The notes under the pieces: generated by a model
The model's input: only the letters and a program-made list of their open reading frames with translations
What the model was told of the DNA's origin: nothing
The model's database searches: none
Made by a program: the position numbers and the translations under genes
DNA from: Natronobacterium gregoryi SP2
GTDB lineage: Archaea > Halobacteriota > Halobacteria > Halobacteriales > Natrialbaceae
Length of the DNA stretch: 64,000 nucleotides
Assembly: GCF_000230715.2 (NCBI RefSeq)
Contig: NC_019792.1
Location: 992,001 to 1,056,000, forward strand
Direction of reading: 5' to 3'
Part shown: piece after piece, positions 43,398 to 51,509 of the stretch
Position numbering within the stretch: position 1 is the stretch's first letter
Layout: each line of letters begins with the position of its first letter

Positions 43398-44311
43398 TCG
43401 AGAAACGCGGCCTCGAGACTCGTTTCGAGCGTGAGACCGTTGAGGAACCTGGCTGGGGTCCGGTCTCGGACGACGACACGGACACGGGCACCCAAAGCGG
43501 ACGGAGCGATCACATCGAGTGTCGGGACCTCGTCCTCGAGTACGACACGAGTGACGAACCGGTCGTCGACGGTGAGACGATCGGCGTGCCCGACGGGAAG
43601 GTGACGGCACTCGTCGGGCCCAACGGTAGCGGCAAGAGCACGCTCCTGAGAGGTGTCGCACGCGAACTCGAGCCGGCCGACGGTCAGGTCGTCCTCGATG
43701 GGACGGACATCGAGCACTATTCGCGAAAAGCGTTGGCTCGTGAGTTGGGGTTGCTCTCCCAGCACAACGTCGTCCCCGAGTCACTGACCGTCGAAGACCT
43801 CGTCAGACACGGCCGGTATCCACACCGTCGGCTGTTCGATACCATGTCTGACAGCGACTGGCGGGCTGTCGACCGGGCGATCGACACGGTCGGAATCGAC
43901 CACCTCCGCGATCGCGATGTCGGATCGCTCTCGGGCGGACAGACGCAACTGGCCTGGATCGCGATGGTCCTCGCACAGGAACCTCGGGCAATGTTACTCG
44001 ACGAACCGACGACCTACCTCGACTTGCGCCACCAAGTTCGGCTCCTCGAGGTAATCCGGTCGCTGAGCGAGGACGTGGACATGACTGTCGTCGTGGTTCT
44101 GCACGATATCTCACAGGCGGTCCGGGTCTGTGACCACCTCGTTGCACTCGCGGACGGAGCTGTCTACGACAGCGGACCGCCGGCGGAGGTCGTCACAGAG
44201 GAGTTTATGGCCGAAGTATTCGGCGTCGACGCCCACGTCGAGCCTGGGCCTGCTGGCCTCCAGATACACCCGATAGGAGAGAGCGAACAAACAGCAGGCG
44301 AAGACGGGTGA
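43394..44311 (+). CDS. Iron-siderophore ABC transporter ATP-binding protein
   Basis: This 305-residue ATPase has all ABC motifs: Walker A GPNGSGKST near residue 77, Q-loop LLSQHNVVPE, signature LSGGQTQLAWIAM near 180, Walker B RAMLLDEPTTYLD and the switch His in VVVLHDISQAVRVC. The first 38 residues are a non-conserved extension with an acidic stretch. It couples ATP hydrolysis to transport by the FecCD-type permease encoded in the same operon. Its start overlaps the flavoprotein stop by 4 nt. Confidence 0.94.
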   Translation: MIEKRGLETRFERETVEEPGWGPVSDDDTDTGTQSGRSDHIECRDLVLEYDTSDEPVVDGETIGVPDGKVTALVGPNGSGKSTLLRGVARELEPADGQVVLDGTDIEHYSRKALARELGLLSQHNVVPESLTVEDLVRHGRYPHRRLFDTMSDSDWRAVDRAIDTVGIDHLRDRDVGSLSGGQTQLAWIAMVLAQEPRAMLLDEPTTYLDLRHQVRLLEVIRSLSEDVDMTVVVVLHDISQAVRVCDHLVALADGAVYDSGPPAEVVTEEFMAEVFGVDAHVEPGPAGLQIHPIGESEQTAGEDG

Positions 44312-45143
44312 CAGCCGTCCACCCCGGTCCACAGCGGGGCAGAGAATCCGCCTCGCTCCCTAGTTTGAAAGCGACAAATAGCTGGCCCGGCGATAGCCCC
44401 CTCGCCGGAAACAGGGCGAGATCGAAGCTCCATCATCCGGGATAGCGTCATTGTCGGTGCAACCGCTTCGGGGTGTGGTTGCACCGGTACACCAGGACAG
44501 TAACGTATCAGGAGGCCTAACAGAGCCCGACGGCGGCGAGTCGTCCCACGCATGGTCTGCTCTTTTGTAGTGGCGCTCGAAAGACGGAGCGCGTCTCTCG
44601 TGATCACGAGACGGCTGTCCCGTCTCGAGCGAGTTCGGGGACAGACTCCGACAACGGTTTCGCGGCAATCGACGCTACGTCGGCACCACATTTATGCCGG
44701 TCAGACGACTTATGAGTAGCAATCGGATGGAGACGATCGATCAGTCGAGCGGGCGGACGAAAGCACGTCGGGCAGCCACTGCGAAACGCGGACGCTGGGC
44801 GCTCGAGTCGAATGCCGACACCGTCGTCGAGGACGTGCCAACAGAGAGCGCGGTTGTCCGACGAGCGGCGACGAACGGCCGCCTTCGCGTGTACCGGCGA
44901 GAGCTGGGCCTGTTCGGACTGCAGTCGCGGAGCAGCCACCGGGAACGGAACCCGCTGGTTCCGCTCGCACGATCGCAGTCCTGTCCCGGTGGGGGGGCAA
45001 GCCTGCATTGCTGGAGCGGTCCCGGTCGTGTGGGTCGGCCCGATCCAGCGGTCGACGGATGGAACGGTCCTCGACGAGTGCCGGCCATCTGTTGGCGGAC
45101 TCTATCGACATATCGTGGACCGATCCGAAAGAAAGATCCAGGG
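44312..45143. other. Gene-free stretch with a palindromic hairpin
   Basis: No ORF with haloarchaeal composition is found. A hairpin with 9-bp arms GGTGCAACC / GGTTGCACC (44456-44485), followed by GGACAGTAACGTATCA, is a subtype-2 member of the REP-like family. A patch near 45030-45080 resembles the inverted-repeat patch near 35560. Confidence 0.5.
44441..44508 (-). repeat. REP-like repeat, subtype 2
   Basis: It has a TCATTGTCGGTGCAACCGC start, hairpin core, and an outer arm GGACAGTAACGTATCA that on the minus strand reads TGATACGTTACTGTCC, like the main family's TGATACGG arm. The copy at 35360 has the same hairpin core. Confidence 0.5.
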
Positions 45144-45231
45144 CTAGTACCGTCCCAACCGTCGACTGACGGGTCGAATCGAGCGACACCGCCAGATTCG
45201 ACTCATCAGTTCAGGCTTGGCCCGCCACTAG
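45144..45231 (+). repeat. Type A CTAG-bounded repeat (88 bp), solitary
   Basis: This copy is nearly identical to the type A repeats at 11018 and 57994, with CTAG ends and inverted arms, but no type B element is next to it. It lies 74 nt before the response regulator gene. Confidence 0.85.
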
Positions 45232-45304
45232 CCGACGGCCGGGATGTGACGGGTCGAAGAATCGACCAACACGAGCGAACGGCGACCGACCCCACAGCAA
45301 GACA

Positions 45305-45769
45305 ATGACCGACACAGATGCAATCCACCCCGAGCCGGCACAACTCCTGTTAGTCGAAGATAACCCGGGTGATGTCCGTCTGACCGAGGAAGCGTTCGGA
45401 CAGGGGCGGAGCGAGAACGACCTCCACGTCGTTTCGGACGGTGGCGAAGCCCTCGACTTCCTTACTCGGCAAGACGAGTACGCGGACGCGCCGCGACCGG
45501 ACCTGATTCTGCTCGATCTCAACCTGCCCCGGACGGGCGGCGAGGAAGTTCTCAAAGAACTCAAAGACGATCCCGAACTTCGTCCGATCCCGGTGATCGT
45601 CCTCACCAGTTCACAGACCGAAGAGGACATCACACGATCCTACGAACGCCACGCGAACGCCTTCCTCACGAAGCCGGTCGACCCGGACGAGTTCATCGAG
45701 ACGATCCGTGCCTTCGAGACGTTCTGGTGTACGGTCGTACACCTGCCGCCAGAGGTCGACGAGACATGA
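45305..45769 (+). CDS. CheY-like response regulator (Rcp1 type)
   Basis: This 154-residue single receiver domain has the acidic pocket in LLLVEDNPGDVRL, the phosphoacceptor Asp in LILLDLNLPRTGGEEVL (near residue 67), Thr/Ser in VIVLTSSQTEEDI and Lys in AFLTKPVDPDEF. The expanded loop after the first strand fits the Rcp1 cyanobacterial phytochrome-type group common in haloarchaea. No output domain is present. Its stop overlaps the next start (ATGA), linking it to a receiver-GAF-HTH regulator. No histidine kinase is encoded nearby. Confidence 0.93.
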   Translation: MTDTDAIHPEPAQLLLVEDNPGDVRLTEEAFGQGRSENDLHVVSDGGEALDFLTRQDEYADAPRPDLILLDLNLPRTGGEEVLKELKDDPELRPIPVIVLTSSQTEEDITRSYERHANAFLTKPVDPDEFIETIRAFETFWCTVVHLPPEVDET

Positions 45770-47490
45770 GCGATCAGAACGTCCCCCACGGAACCAACGA
45801 GGAACCCGAAACGGACGGACACGCCGACGTCGACGCCGAAACCCTCGAGATTCTCCTGATCGAAGACAATCCCGGCGACGCGAGACTGATCGAAGAGATG
45901 CTCGAGGGGACCGAGGAACTCGCTCAGCGTATCGATCCGACCGAGGAGACCAAACGAACGCCCGAGATCACCCACGAGACCCGACTCGAGGACAGCCTCG
46001 AGACCGTCGAGAGCACCCCCGTTGACGTAGTGTTGCTCGACCTGAACCTGCCCGATAGCACAGGGATCGAGACGCTCGAGGCGACTGGCGAGGCGATCGA
46101 CGAGGCGACTGACGCGACGCCGATCGTCGTACTGACCGGCGTCCGAGAGCAGGAAGTCGGCGTCAAGGCGCTCCAGCAGGGTGCACAGGATTTTCTGGTC
46201 AAAGACGAAGTGACAAGCGAGTTGCTGGTCCGGACGATCTATCACGCGATCGAGCGTGCTCGCCAGGACCGAAAACGTCGCCGCCAGCGGGCGCAACTCG
46301 AGTCGATCAACTGGCTCAATCGGATCGTCCACGACATCACGCACGCGGTCATCACGACGGAGACGCGGGCCGAACTCGAGCAACGGGTGTGCGATCGCCT
46401 CGTCGAACCAGACGCCTACCGATTCGCCTGGATCGGCGGTATCAGTCCTGGAAGCCACACCGTCGTCCCCAAGGCCGCTGCCGGCATCGAACGGGGGTAT
46501 CTCGAGAACGTCGAGATCAGCATGGACGAGAACGAGTCGACCGGGCACGGGCCGGGTGGAGCCGCAATTCGGACTGGAGAGGTTCAGGTGACAAACGACA
46601 TCGAAACGGACGCGCGTTTCGAACCCTGGCGCGAGGAGGCGCGAAAACGAGGATATCGGTCGATTGCAGCGATTCCGATCGTCCACGAAGATCTCGTCTA
46701 CGGCGTTCTCGGCATCTACGCGTCGTCACAGGGTGCGTTTTCGCAGGCGGAAACGACGATATTCTCCCGGATCGGTGATGTCATCGCACACGCGATCACG
46801 GCCATCGAACGCCGCGACGCGCTGGTCAGTGACGCCGTCGTCGAACTCGAGTTCCGGATAACCGAGATGGCAGAGAAACTCGTCGAACTGTCGGCAACAG
46901 AGTCGTGTACGATCGAGTTCGAGCAACTCGTTTCGGGTGACGACACCCTGTTGGCCTACGGCTCGGCACAGGGCGTCTCCGAGGAGACGTTCCGGAAGAC
47001 GGTCGAGGAGACAGACGGGATCGACGCCGTCCGGTTTCTCTCGGTCAGACGCAACGAGTTCGAGTTCGAACTCGTCTCCCCGGTCGCAGTTTCCCTGTTC
47101 GAGACGATCGCAACCCACGGCGGCCGCGTCGAGTCGGCCACGATCGAGGACGGTGAGTTCCGATTCGTCGTCGAACTGCCTCGTGGTCGGGACACCCGGC
47201 AGTTGATCGAACTCGTCCAAGAGCACCGACCTGACGCCACGTACCTCGCACAGCGAACGACCGAACGGAGCGTCTCGGACGACTCGAGTTCACACTCCGT
47301 GCTCGAGGAAGAACTCACCGAGAAACAGCGGGCAGCACTCGAGACGGCCTACTTCGCGGGCTACTTCGACTGGCCACGCGAGAGTACTGGCGAAGAGATC
47401 GCCGAACGGCTCGGGATCTCACCAGCGACGTTCAACCAGCACCTCCGGACAGCGGAACGGAAATTCTTCGATTCGGTTCTTGGGGAATGA
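45766..47490 (+). CDS. Receiver-GAF-HTH transcriptional regulator (bacterio-opsin activator type)
   Basis: This 574-residue regulator has an N-terminal receiver domain (about 27-165; ILLIEDNPGDARL, phosphoacceptor Asp in VVLLDLNLPDSTG), a helical linker, a GAF sensor domain (about 190-340; YRFAWIGGISPGSHTVVPKA and YGVLGIYASSQGAFSQAE), a Bat-type middle domain (VVELEFRITEMAEKLVEL) and a C-terminal HTH_10 domain (LTEKQRAALETAYFAGYF, LGISPATFNQHLRTAERKFF). It probably controls transcription in response to a phosphorelay and a small ligand, in the manner of Bat. It overlaps the upstream receiver gene. Confidence 0.93.
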   Translation: MSDQNVPHGTNEEPETDGHADVDAETLEILLIEDNPGDARLIEEMLEGTEELAQRIDPTEETKRTPEITHETRLEDSLETVESTPVDVVLLDLNLPDSTGIETLEATGEAIDEATDATPIVVLTGVREQEVGVKALQQGAQDFLVKDEVTSELLVRTIYHAIERARQDRKRRRQRAQLESINWLNRIVHDITHAVITTETRAELEQRVCDRLVEPDAYRFAWIGGISPGSHTVVPKAAAGIERGYLENVEISMDENESTGHGPGGAAIRTGEVQVTNDIETDARFEPWREEARKRGYRSIAAIPIVHEDLVYGVLGIYASSQGAFSQAETTIFSRIGDVIAHAITAIERRDALVSDAVVELEFRITEMAEKLVELSATESCTIEFEQLVSGDDTLLAYGSAQGVSEETFRKTVEETDGIDAVRFLSVRRNEFEFELVSPVAVSLFETIATHGGRVESATIEDGEFRFVVELPRGRDTRQLIELVQEHRPDATYLAQRTTERSVSDDSSSHSVLEEELTEKQRAALETAYFAGYFDWPRESTGEEIAERLGISPATFNQHLRTAERKFFDSVLGE

Positions 47491-47552
47491 CGCCCGGGCA
47501 ATCGAGGTAAGTGTGTAGTTCGAAAACGGCCGAACGGGTCGCTCTCAGACGA

Positions 47553-47627
47553 ATTTCTGTAACTAGTTACCGCCGGTCGCCAGGACGGAGTCGGCGATCG
47601 GTGGGAATTGACGACAGGAAACCGTAT
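47553..47627. repeat. Decayed REP-like palindrome before R7
   Basis: TTTCTGTAACTAGTTACCGCC leads to an arm GACAGGAAACCGTAT, with a weak inner GCCGGTCGCC / GGCGATCGG pair. It lies in tandem with the full copy R7 that starts 2 nt later. Confidence 0.5.
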
Positions 47628-47628
47628 G

Positions 47629-47708
47629 ATACGGTCTCCGGTCAGTCAGTTCCGGCGCGACCGCGCGCTCTTGCGGTCGCGTCGGTACATCGGGACAGCA
47701 GTCCGTAT
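47629..47708 (-). repeat. REP-like palindrome R7 at a stop codon
   Basis: Outer arms ATACGGTCTCCGGTC and GACAGCAGTCCGTAT enclose CCGGCGCGACCGC / GCGGTCGCGTCGG. On the minus strand the element starts on the TGA stop of the HdeD-like gene (TGATACGG). Confidence 0.82.
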
Positions 47709-48313
47709 CAGGCCTGTCGAGGTTCCGTCACGGACTGGTTTGCTTCGGCGACCGAGCGGCTGCTGATGGCGACGATCACCATCGAGAGGCCGGTCACGAA
47801 GAGGCTGACGCCGACGAGCAGACCGACTGCCCACACCGAACTGGCCGGCAAACCAACCCAGATGAGGGTAGCCAGAACCAGCGAGAGAAGGCCGCTCGCA
47901 GCGATAGACGCCCGTCCGGGCTGATCGGCCATCCGTGTGGTTATCCACAGTTCCACGACGGCGTCGACCAACAGGTACGCGATCGCAAGCAGTGTCAGAC
48001 TCGTGAGGCCGAGTACGGGGTTTACGAGCAAGGTCACCCCGGCGAGTACCGAGATGACGGCGAGTGCGACCTGCCAGAGACGGCCGTTCCAGCCACGAGC
48101 CGTGAACGCGTGTGTCCCGTGGACGATCCCGGCAACGACAAGTATCGCTCCGATCGCGATCGTCACCGAAAGTCCGGTGACAAACGGGAACGCAATCGCA
48201 AGCAGGCCGAGCAGGCCGACGACGCCGCCAGCGATCGTGAGCGTCTTCCAGCCACGCTCGAGAGTGTAGCTTGGCGTTTCAGCACCGGTCGTAACAGCGT
48301 GTACTGGTGTCAT
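47708..48313 (-). CDS. HdeD-like (DUF308) membrane protein
   Basis: This 201-residue integral membrane protein has six membrane segments typical of HdeD/DUF308 proteins: about residues 25-45, 48-68, 78-98, 102-122, 137-157 and 163-185. The conserved RGWNGRLWQVALAVISVLAG and NPVLGLTSLTLLAIAYLLVD blocks match the family, which is linked to acid or membrane stress in bacteria. ATG 48313 gives a short polar N-terminus before the WKTLTIAGG segment. The stop codon lies at the start of a REP-like palindrome. Confidence 0.88.
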   Translation of the reverse strand: MTPVHAVTTGAETPSYTLERGWKTLTIAGGVVGLLGLLAIAFPFVTGLSVTIAIGAILVVAGIVHGTHAFTARGWNGRLWQVALAVISVLAGVTLLVNPVLGLTSLTLLAIAYLLVDAVVELWITTRMADQPGRASIAASGLLSLVLATLIWVGLPASSVWAVGLLVGVSLFVTGLSMVIVAISSRSVAEANQSVTEPRQA

Positions 48314-48395
48314 CGAACACTGTACGCGGCGAACAAACATAAAACAGATTCGCGACTCGGGAGTATATCGGGAAACCGTACTGGTTCGAAACCGG

Positions 48396-50165
48396 CTACT
48401 TCTCCTCGACGTGACGGACTTCGCAGGCGACGCCGCGCGTGCTCTCGGCCATCTCGCGGCCGAACATCTCGGCGCGACCGACGGCGAAAGCGTTCGGTCC
48501 TTCGACGACGACCTCGTCGCCGACTCGAATCTCCCCGTCGGCGTCGACGACGCCCGGCGCGAGGACGCTGCCGTGGGGAACGAAGCCGTCGATTTCGACG
48601 CGTTTGACCGGCGCATCGCTGTCGACCCAGCGGCGGGCCCCCTCGAGGGTAAAGGAGAGCGTGCCATACTGGGGCACCATCGTCGCGAGCTGGGTGTCCT
48701 CGCGGTTCCGAACCTGGATCTTCGGGTAGCGACTCGTCGTCTGGATCGCCTCGAAGAGTTCGTCTCCCGCGCCGTCGCCGAGCAGGTAGTCGGCGATGGC
48801 GCGGACGGTGTTGTGCTCGCGTTCGCGCTTCGAATACTTGAGTTCGCCCGACAGCGCCTCGCCGAGATTCGAGAGCGCGTCGTCGTCGGTCGGGTGGCCA
48901 CCCTCGGGAATCGTGTACGTGATATCGAGGTCGCCGTCCCACGAGTCTTCGACCCGTTCGACGATGTCGCGATAGCCCTCGTCTGGGACGTGTGCGACGA
49001 CGTAGGGGTAGGTGTCGGCGTTGCGCTCGAGGTAGCGTCGCAGGCTCTCGACGACGAACTCTTTCTCGTCTTCGGACCAGCGACCGGTAACGACAGTATC
49101 GTAGTGTTGGGCAGGATACGTGGTCTCGAGTTCCTGGGGCACGACGCCGATCGGGCTGGTCATCGAGACGACGTGGCCGCGCCACTGGATAACGTCGTGG
49201 AACTGGCGGTAGCTCTGGGACTCGCTGTAGGGTTTGGTCGCCGAGCACGGGACGAGCACGAGCGGGTTCGCAAACCGGTTGCGGTACCGCGTCGTGACGC
49301 GATCGGCGAACCGCTGGATCTCGACGCGACGCAGTGCGTCCTTGGTCGCCGCCGACAGCTGGGCGTCCCGAAGAATCGGCGTTCGCTCCTCGAGATACCC
49401 CCACTGCGAATCCAGTTGGCGCATCGCCGCAGTGAGCCACTGGTCGTGGCGGGCTTGCCCCTCGAGATAGTCACGGAGGCGACCGTCACGAATGCGACGG
49501 CGAACGATGCCGAGTTCGGCCTCGAGTGCCGCGCGGTTGTGTTCGGCGCAGTCTTCGTGGGTGAACTCCTCCCGGGGTTGCTGACAGGCTGAACAGGAAC
49601 AAGGGAGTTCTTCGAGATCCTCGAGGAAGTACGCTTCGTCCGTCGTCAGATATCGCCCTTCCGTGCCTTTCACGACGGCGGCAGTGGCGTCGACTGCGTC
49701 GACGCCTGCGTAGGCAAGCAAGGCGACGTTTCGCGGCGTCGCGACGCCCGAAAACAGCAAGGCGGTGTCGGCCGGGATCGACTCGCGAACGTTCACGACC
49801 GCCTCGACGAACGCCGCGCCGTGGTTCGTAATCGACTGGACGTCCGAGACGGCGTAGGCGTCCGTACCCTGTTCTTCGACGTGTTCGCTCGAGACGACGG
49901 CGACGCTCGGGTAGTCGACATCGGGATGATCGACCGCGAACGACGCCTGGATTTCCTCGGCGGTGCCGCCGGGGAACGCGCGATGCGGGAGAACGGTGAG
50001 TTTCGACTCGTCGCCCTCGGGAACGTCGCGGTCGCTCGACCAGAGCGATCCTGCGTCCTCGAGGAGATCGTCGACGAGCGCGGGCGTCGTCCGGGCGTCG
50101 TCGAGTCGCAACTCCCCGACGCGAGCGGCCCCGTCGCGCTCGTGTACTTCGAAGTAGTCGGTCAT
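48396..50165 (-). CDS. arcS: Archaeosine synthase ArcS
   Basis: This 589-residue enzyme converts preQ0 at tRNA position 15 to archaeosine, following TgtA. The N-terminal TGT-like half contains the Cys-rich segment CSCSACQQPREEF near residue 197. The ArcS-specific motif region reads PCSATKPYSESQSYRQFH near residue 330; the published pattern PCx3KPYx2Sx2H has His where this protein has Tyr. The C-terminal PUA domain (from about 515) ends RVGDEVVVEGPNAFAVGRA. ATG 50165 (MTDYFEVHERDG) fits family starts. tgtA lies 1.3 kb upstream on the same strand, separated by small genes. Confidence 0.93.
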   Translation of the reverse strand: MTDYFEVHERDGAARVGELRLDDARTTPALVDDLLEDAGSLWSSDRDVPEGDESKLTVLPHRAFPGGTAEEIQASFAVDHPDVDYPSVAVVSSEHVEEQGTDAYAVSDVQSITNHGAAFVEAVVNVRESIPADTALLFSGVATPRNVALLAYAGVDAVDATAAVVKGTEGRYLTTDEAYFLEDLEELPCSCSACQQPREEFTHEDCAEHNRAALEAELGIVRRRIRDGRLRDYLEGQARHDQWLTAAMRQLDSQWGYLEERTPILRDAQLSAATKDALRRVEIQRFADRVTTRYRNRFANPLVLVPCSATKPYSESQSYRQFHDVIQWRGHVVSMTSPIGVVPQELETTYPAQHYDTVVTGRWSEDEKEFVVESLRRYLERNADTYPYVVAHVPDEGYRDIVERVEDSWDGDLDITYTIPEGGHPTDDDALSNLGEALSGELKYSKREREHNTVRAIADYLLGDGAGDELFEAIQTTSRYPKIQVRNREDTQLATMVPQYGTLSFTLEGARRWVDSDAPVKRVEIDGFVPHGSVLAPGVVDADGEIRVGDEVVVEGPNAFAVGRAEMFGREMAESTRGVACEVRHVEEK

Positions 50166-50302
50166 ACCCGATATGGGTAGTGGCGAGCGAAAGAGGCTGT
50201 CGGTCGTGGCTCGCTGGAGGGGTACTGCCACGCCGGGGTGCGGAGGTTCCGATCGAACAATGCTGGCCCCAGCCCTACAGTTGTTCGCGTCGACGGTCGC
50301 CT

Positions 50303-50437
50303 ATGGTCCGACTCTCCACGATCGTGATCCTTGCTGGCATCGTCTTCCTTTTCGTCCCGATCCCCCCGATCGCGACGATTACGGGCGTGCTGGTAATACT
50401 GCTCGGAATCGTCCTCAGACTTGTGTTCGGACTCTGA
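50303..50437 (+). CDS. 44-residue hydrophobic membrane peptide
   Basis: The ORF is almost entirely hydrophobic (LSTIVILAGIVFLFVPIPPI then TGVLVILLGIVLRLVFGL), giving two tightly spaced membrane segments with a Pro hinge. It would be a two-pass microprotein. It lies between arcS and a small lipoprotein gene. The family was not recognised. The regular hydrophobic pattern, lack of Arg-rich shadow character and a good start support it. Confidence 0.65.
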   Translation: MVRLSTIVILAGIVFLFVPIPPIATITGVLVILLGIVLRLVFGL

Positions 50438-50502
50438 CCGAGCGAATCGTCTTCGTCGAATGCACCAGTACGCTTATCCTCGTCTTTTTCCTCGACTTCG
50501 AC

Positions 50503-50964
50503 ATGCAGCGGCCGGGGACCCACTCACGACGAGTGTTCCTGCTCGCCAGTGGGTCGACAGTAACGTCCACGCTAGCCGGCTGTACCGGGACCAGCGACGA
50601 CCGCTCCAGCGTCCCGGTACCGCCGAACGACGCCGATCCGCTCGAGTACGTCTCCGTCGAGGACCACCAGCTCACCGTTAGATGGGTCTCTACCAGCTGC
50701 GGCGACGGTGTCGGTGAGTCGGAAGAAGACACCATCAAGCAAGTGCGCGTGACAGGAACCATCACGAACCCGACCGGACGACCGCTCGAATACGTCTCGG
50801 TCGAAGCGACCGTCTACGACGCAACTGGGACGCGACTCGGGACCTATAGCGACGAGACGAACGGACTCGCGGCCGACGCCACCCGGGAGTTCGACGTACT
50901 GGTACTCGAGGACGCCGGCGAAGTAAGAGAACACGACCTCGAACTCGTCGACGCGTCCTGGTAG
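50503..50964 (+). CDS. FxLYD-type Tat lipoprotein
   Basis: This 153-residue exported protein has a twin-arginine signal (SRRVFLLASGSTVTSTLAG) ending in a lipobox Cys near residue 27. The mature part is a single beta-sandwich domain of the FxLYD/DUF3426 kind (VRVTGTITNPTGRPLEYVSV, VEATVYDATGTRLGTYSDE, FDVLVLEDAGEVREHDLEL). Such domains are extracellular adhesion or binding modules. It is probably expressed independently. The binding partner is unknown. Confidence 0.82.
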   Translation: MQRPGTHSRRVFLLASGSTVTSTLAGCTGTSDDRSSVPVPPNDADPLEYVSVEDHQLTVRWVSTSCGDGVGESEEDTIKQVRVTGTITNPTGRPLEYVSVEATVYDATGTRLGTYSDETNGLAADATREFDVLVLEDAGEVREHDLELVDASW

Positions 50965-51059
50965 CGTCAGCAGCGGCCGCCGGTCGATAGAACTGTTCGT
51001 CGCCGACTTCGTTTCGGCGTTCGGTGCGACTCGAAGGCGACGAGCCGTATCAGCTCCCG

Positions 51060-51467
51060 CTACACGCGCTCGAGGAACTGCCCAGTTGCCGACGTATGGC
51101 CGCGGTTGAACGAGAGGACTCTGAACTGGACGACATCGCCGACCTCGAGGTCGCCAGGGAGGTCTTCGACGAAGACGACAAACCCCTCGATCTTGCAGAC
51201 AGCCTGGCGGTCACCGGAGTGATGGTCGGAGAAGTCGATGACGCCTGCCTCGTGAACGTCACCAATCTCGACTGGTGGCTCGCGCGCCTGTGCCTCGCGG
51301 TGGCGGTCGTAGGATTCGCTACGTTCTCCCGACCCGCCGCGGAACCATCCCACGAACCACGAAGCGACGAGAACGGTCAGGATGAGAACGAGAACGACCA
51401 CGATGACCGCGAGGACGAGCGACGCTGTAGCGAGCATGTCACCGCCGAGCATATCACCACCGATCAT
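51060..51467 (-). CDS. Membrane-anchored TRAM domain protein
   Basis: This 135-residue protein has one N-terminal membrane segment (MLATASLVLAVIVVVLVLIL) followed by a Gly/Arg linker and a C-terminal TRAM domain (about 70-135). The TRAM domain is a small beta barrel that binds RNA, here with the pattern GFVVFVEDLPGDLEVGDVVQ and FRVLSFNRGHTSATGQFLER. TRAM domains occur in tRNA-modifying and RNA-chaperone proteins. A membrane anchor on a TRAM domain is unusual and suggests an RNA-related activity at the membrane. It sits between tgtA and arcS. Confidence 0.78.
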   Translation of the reverse strand: MIGGDMLGGDMLATASLVLAVIVVVLVLILTVLVASWFVGWFRGGSGERSESYDRHREAQAREPPVEIGDVHEAGVIDFSDHHSGDRQAVCKIEGFVVFVEDLPGDLEVGDVVQFRVLSFNRGHTSATGQFLERV

Positions 51468-51509
51468 GTCACTACGGGTGTACTCCCCTCTCTTTGCTGT
51501 TCTGGTTCG

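Noticed and set aside
44694-45308. A 204-codon plus-strand ORF
   Set aside because: It runs through a type A repeat and has the same repeat-encoded peptide as an unrelated frame near 11000, so it is repeat-derived.
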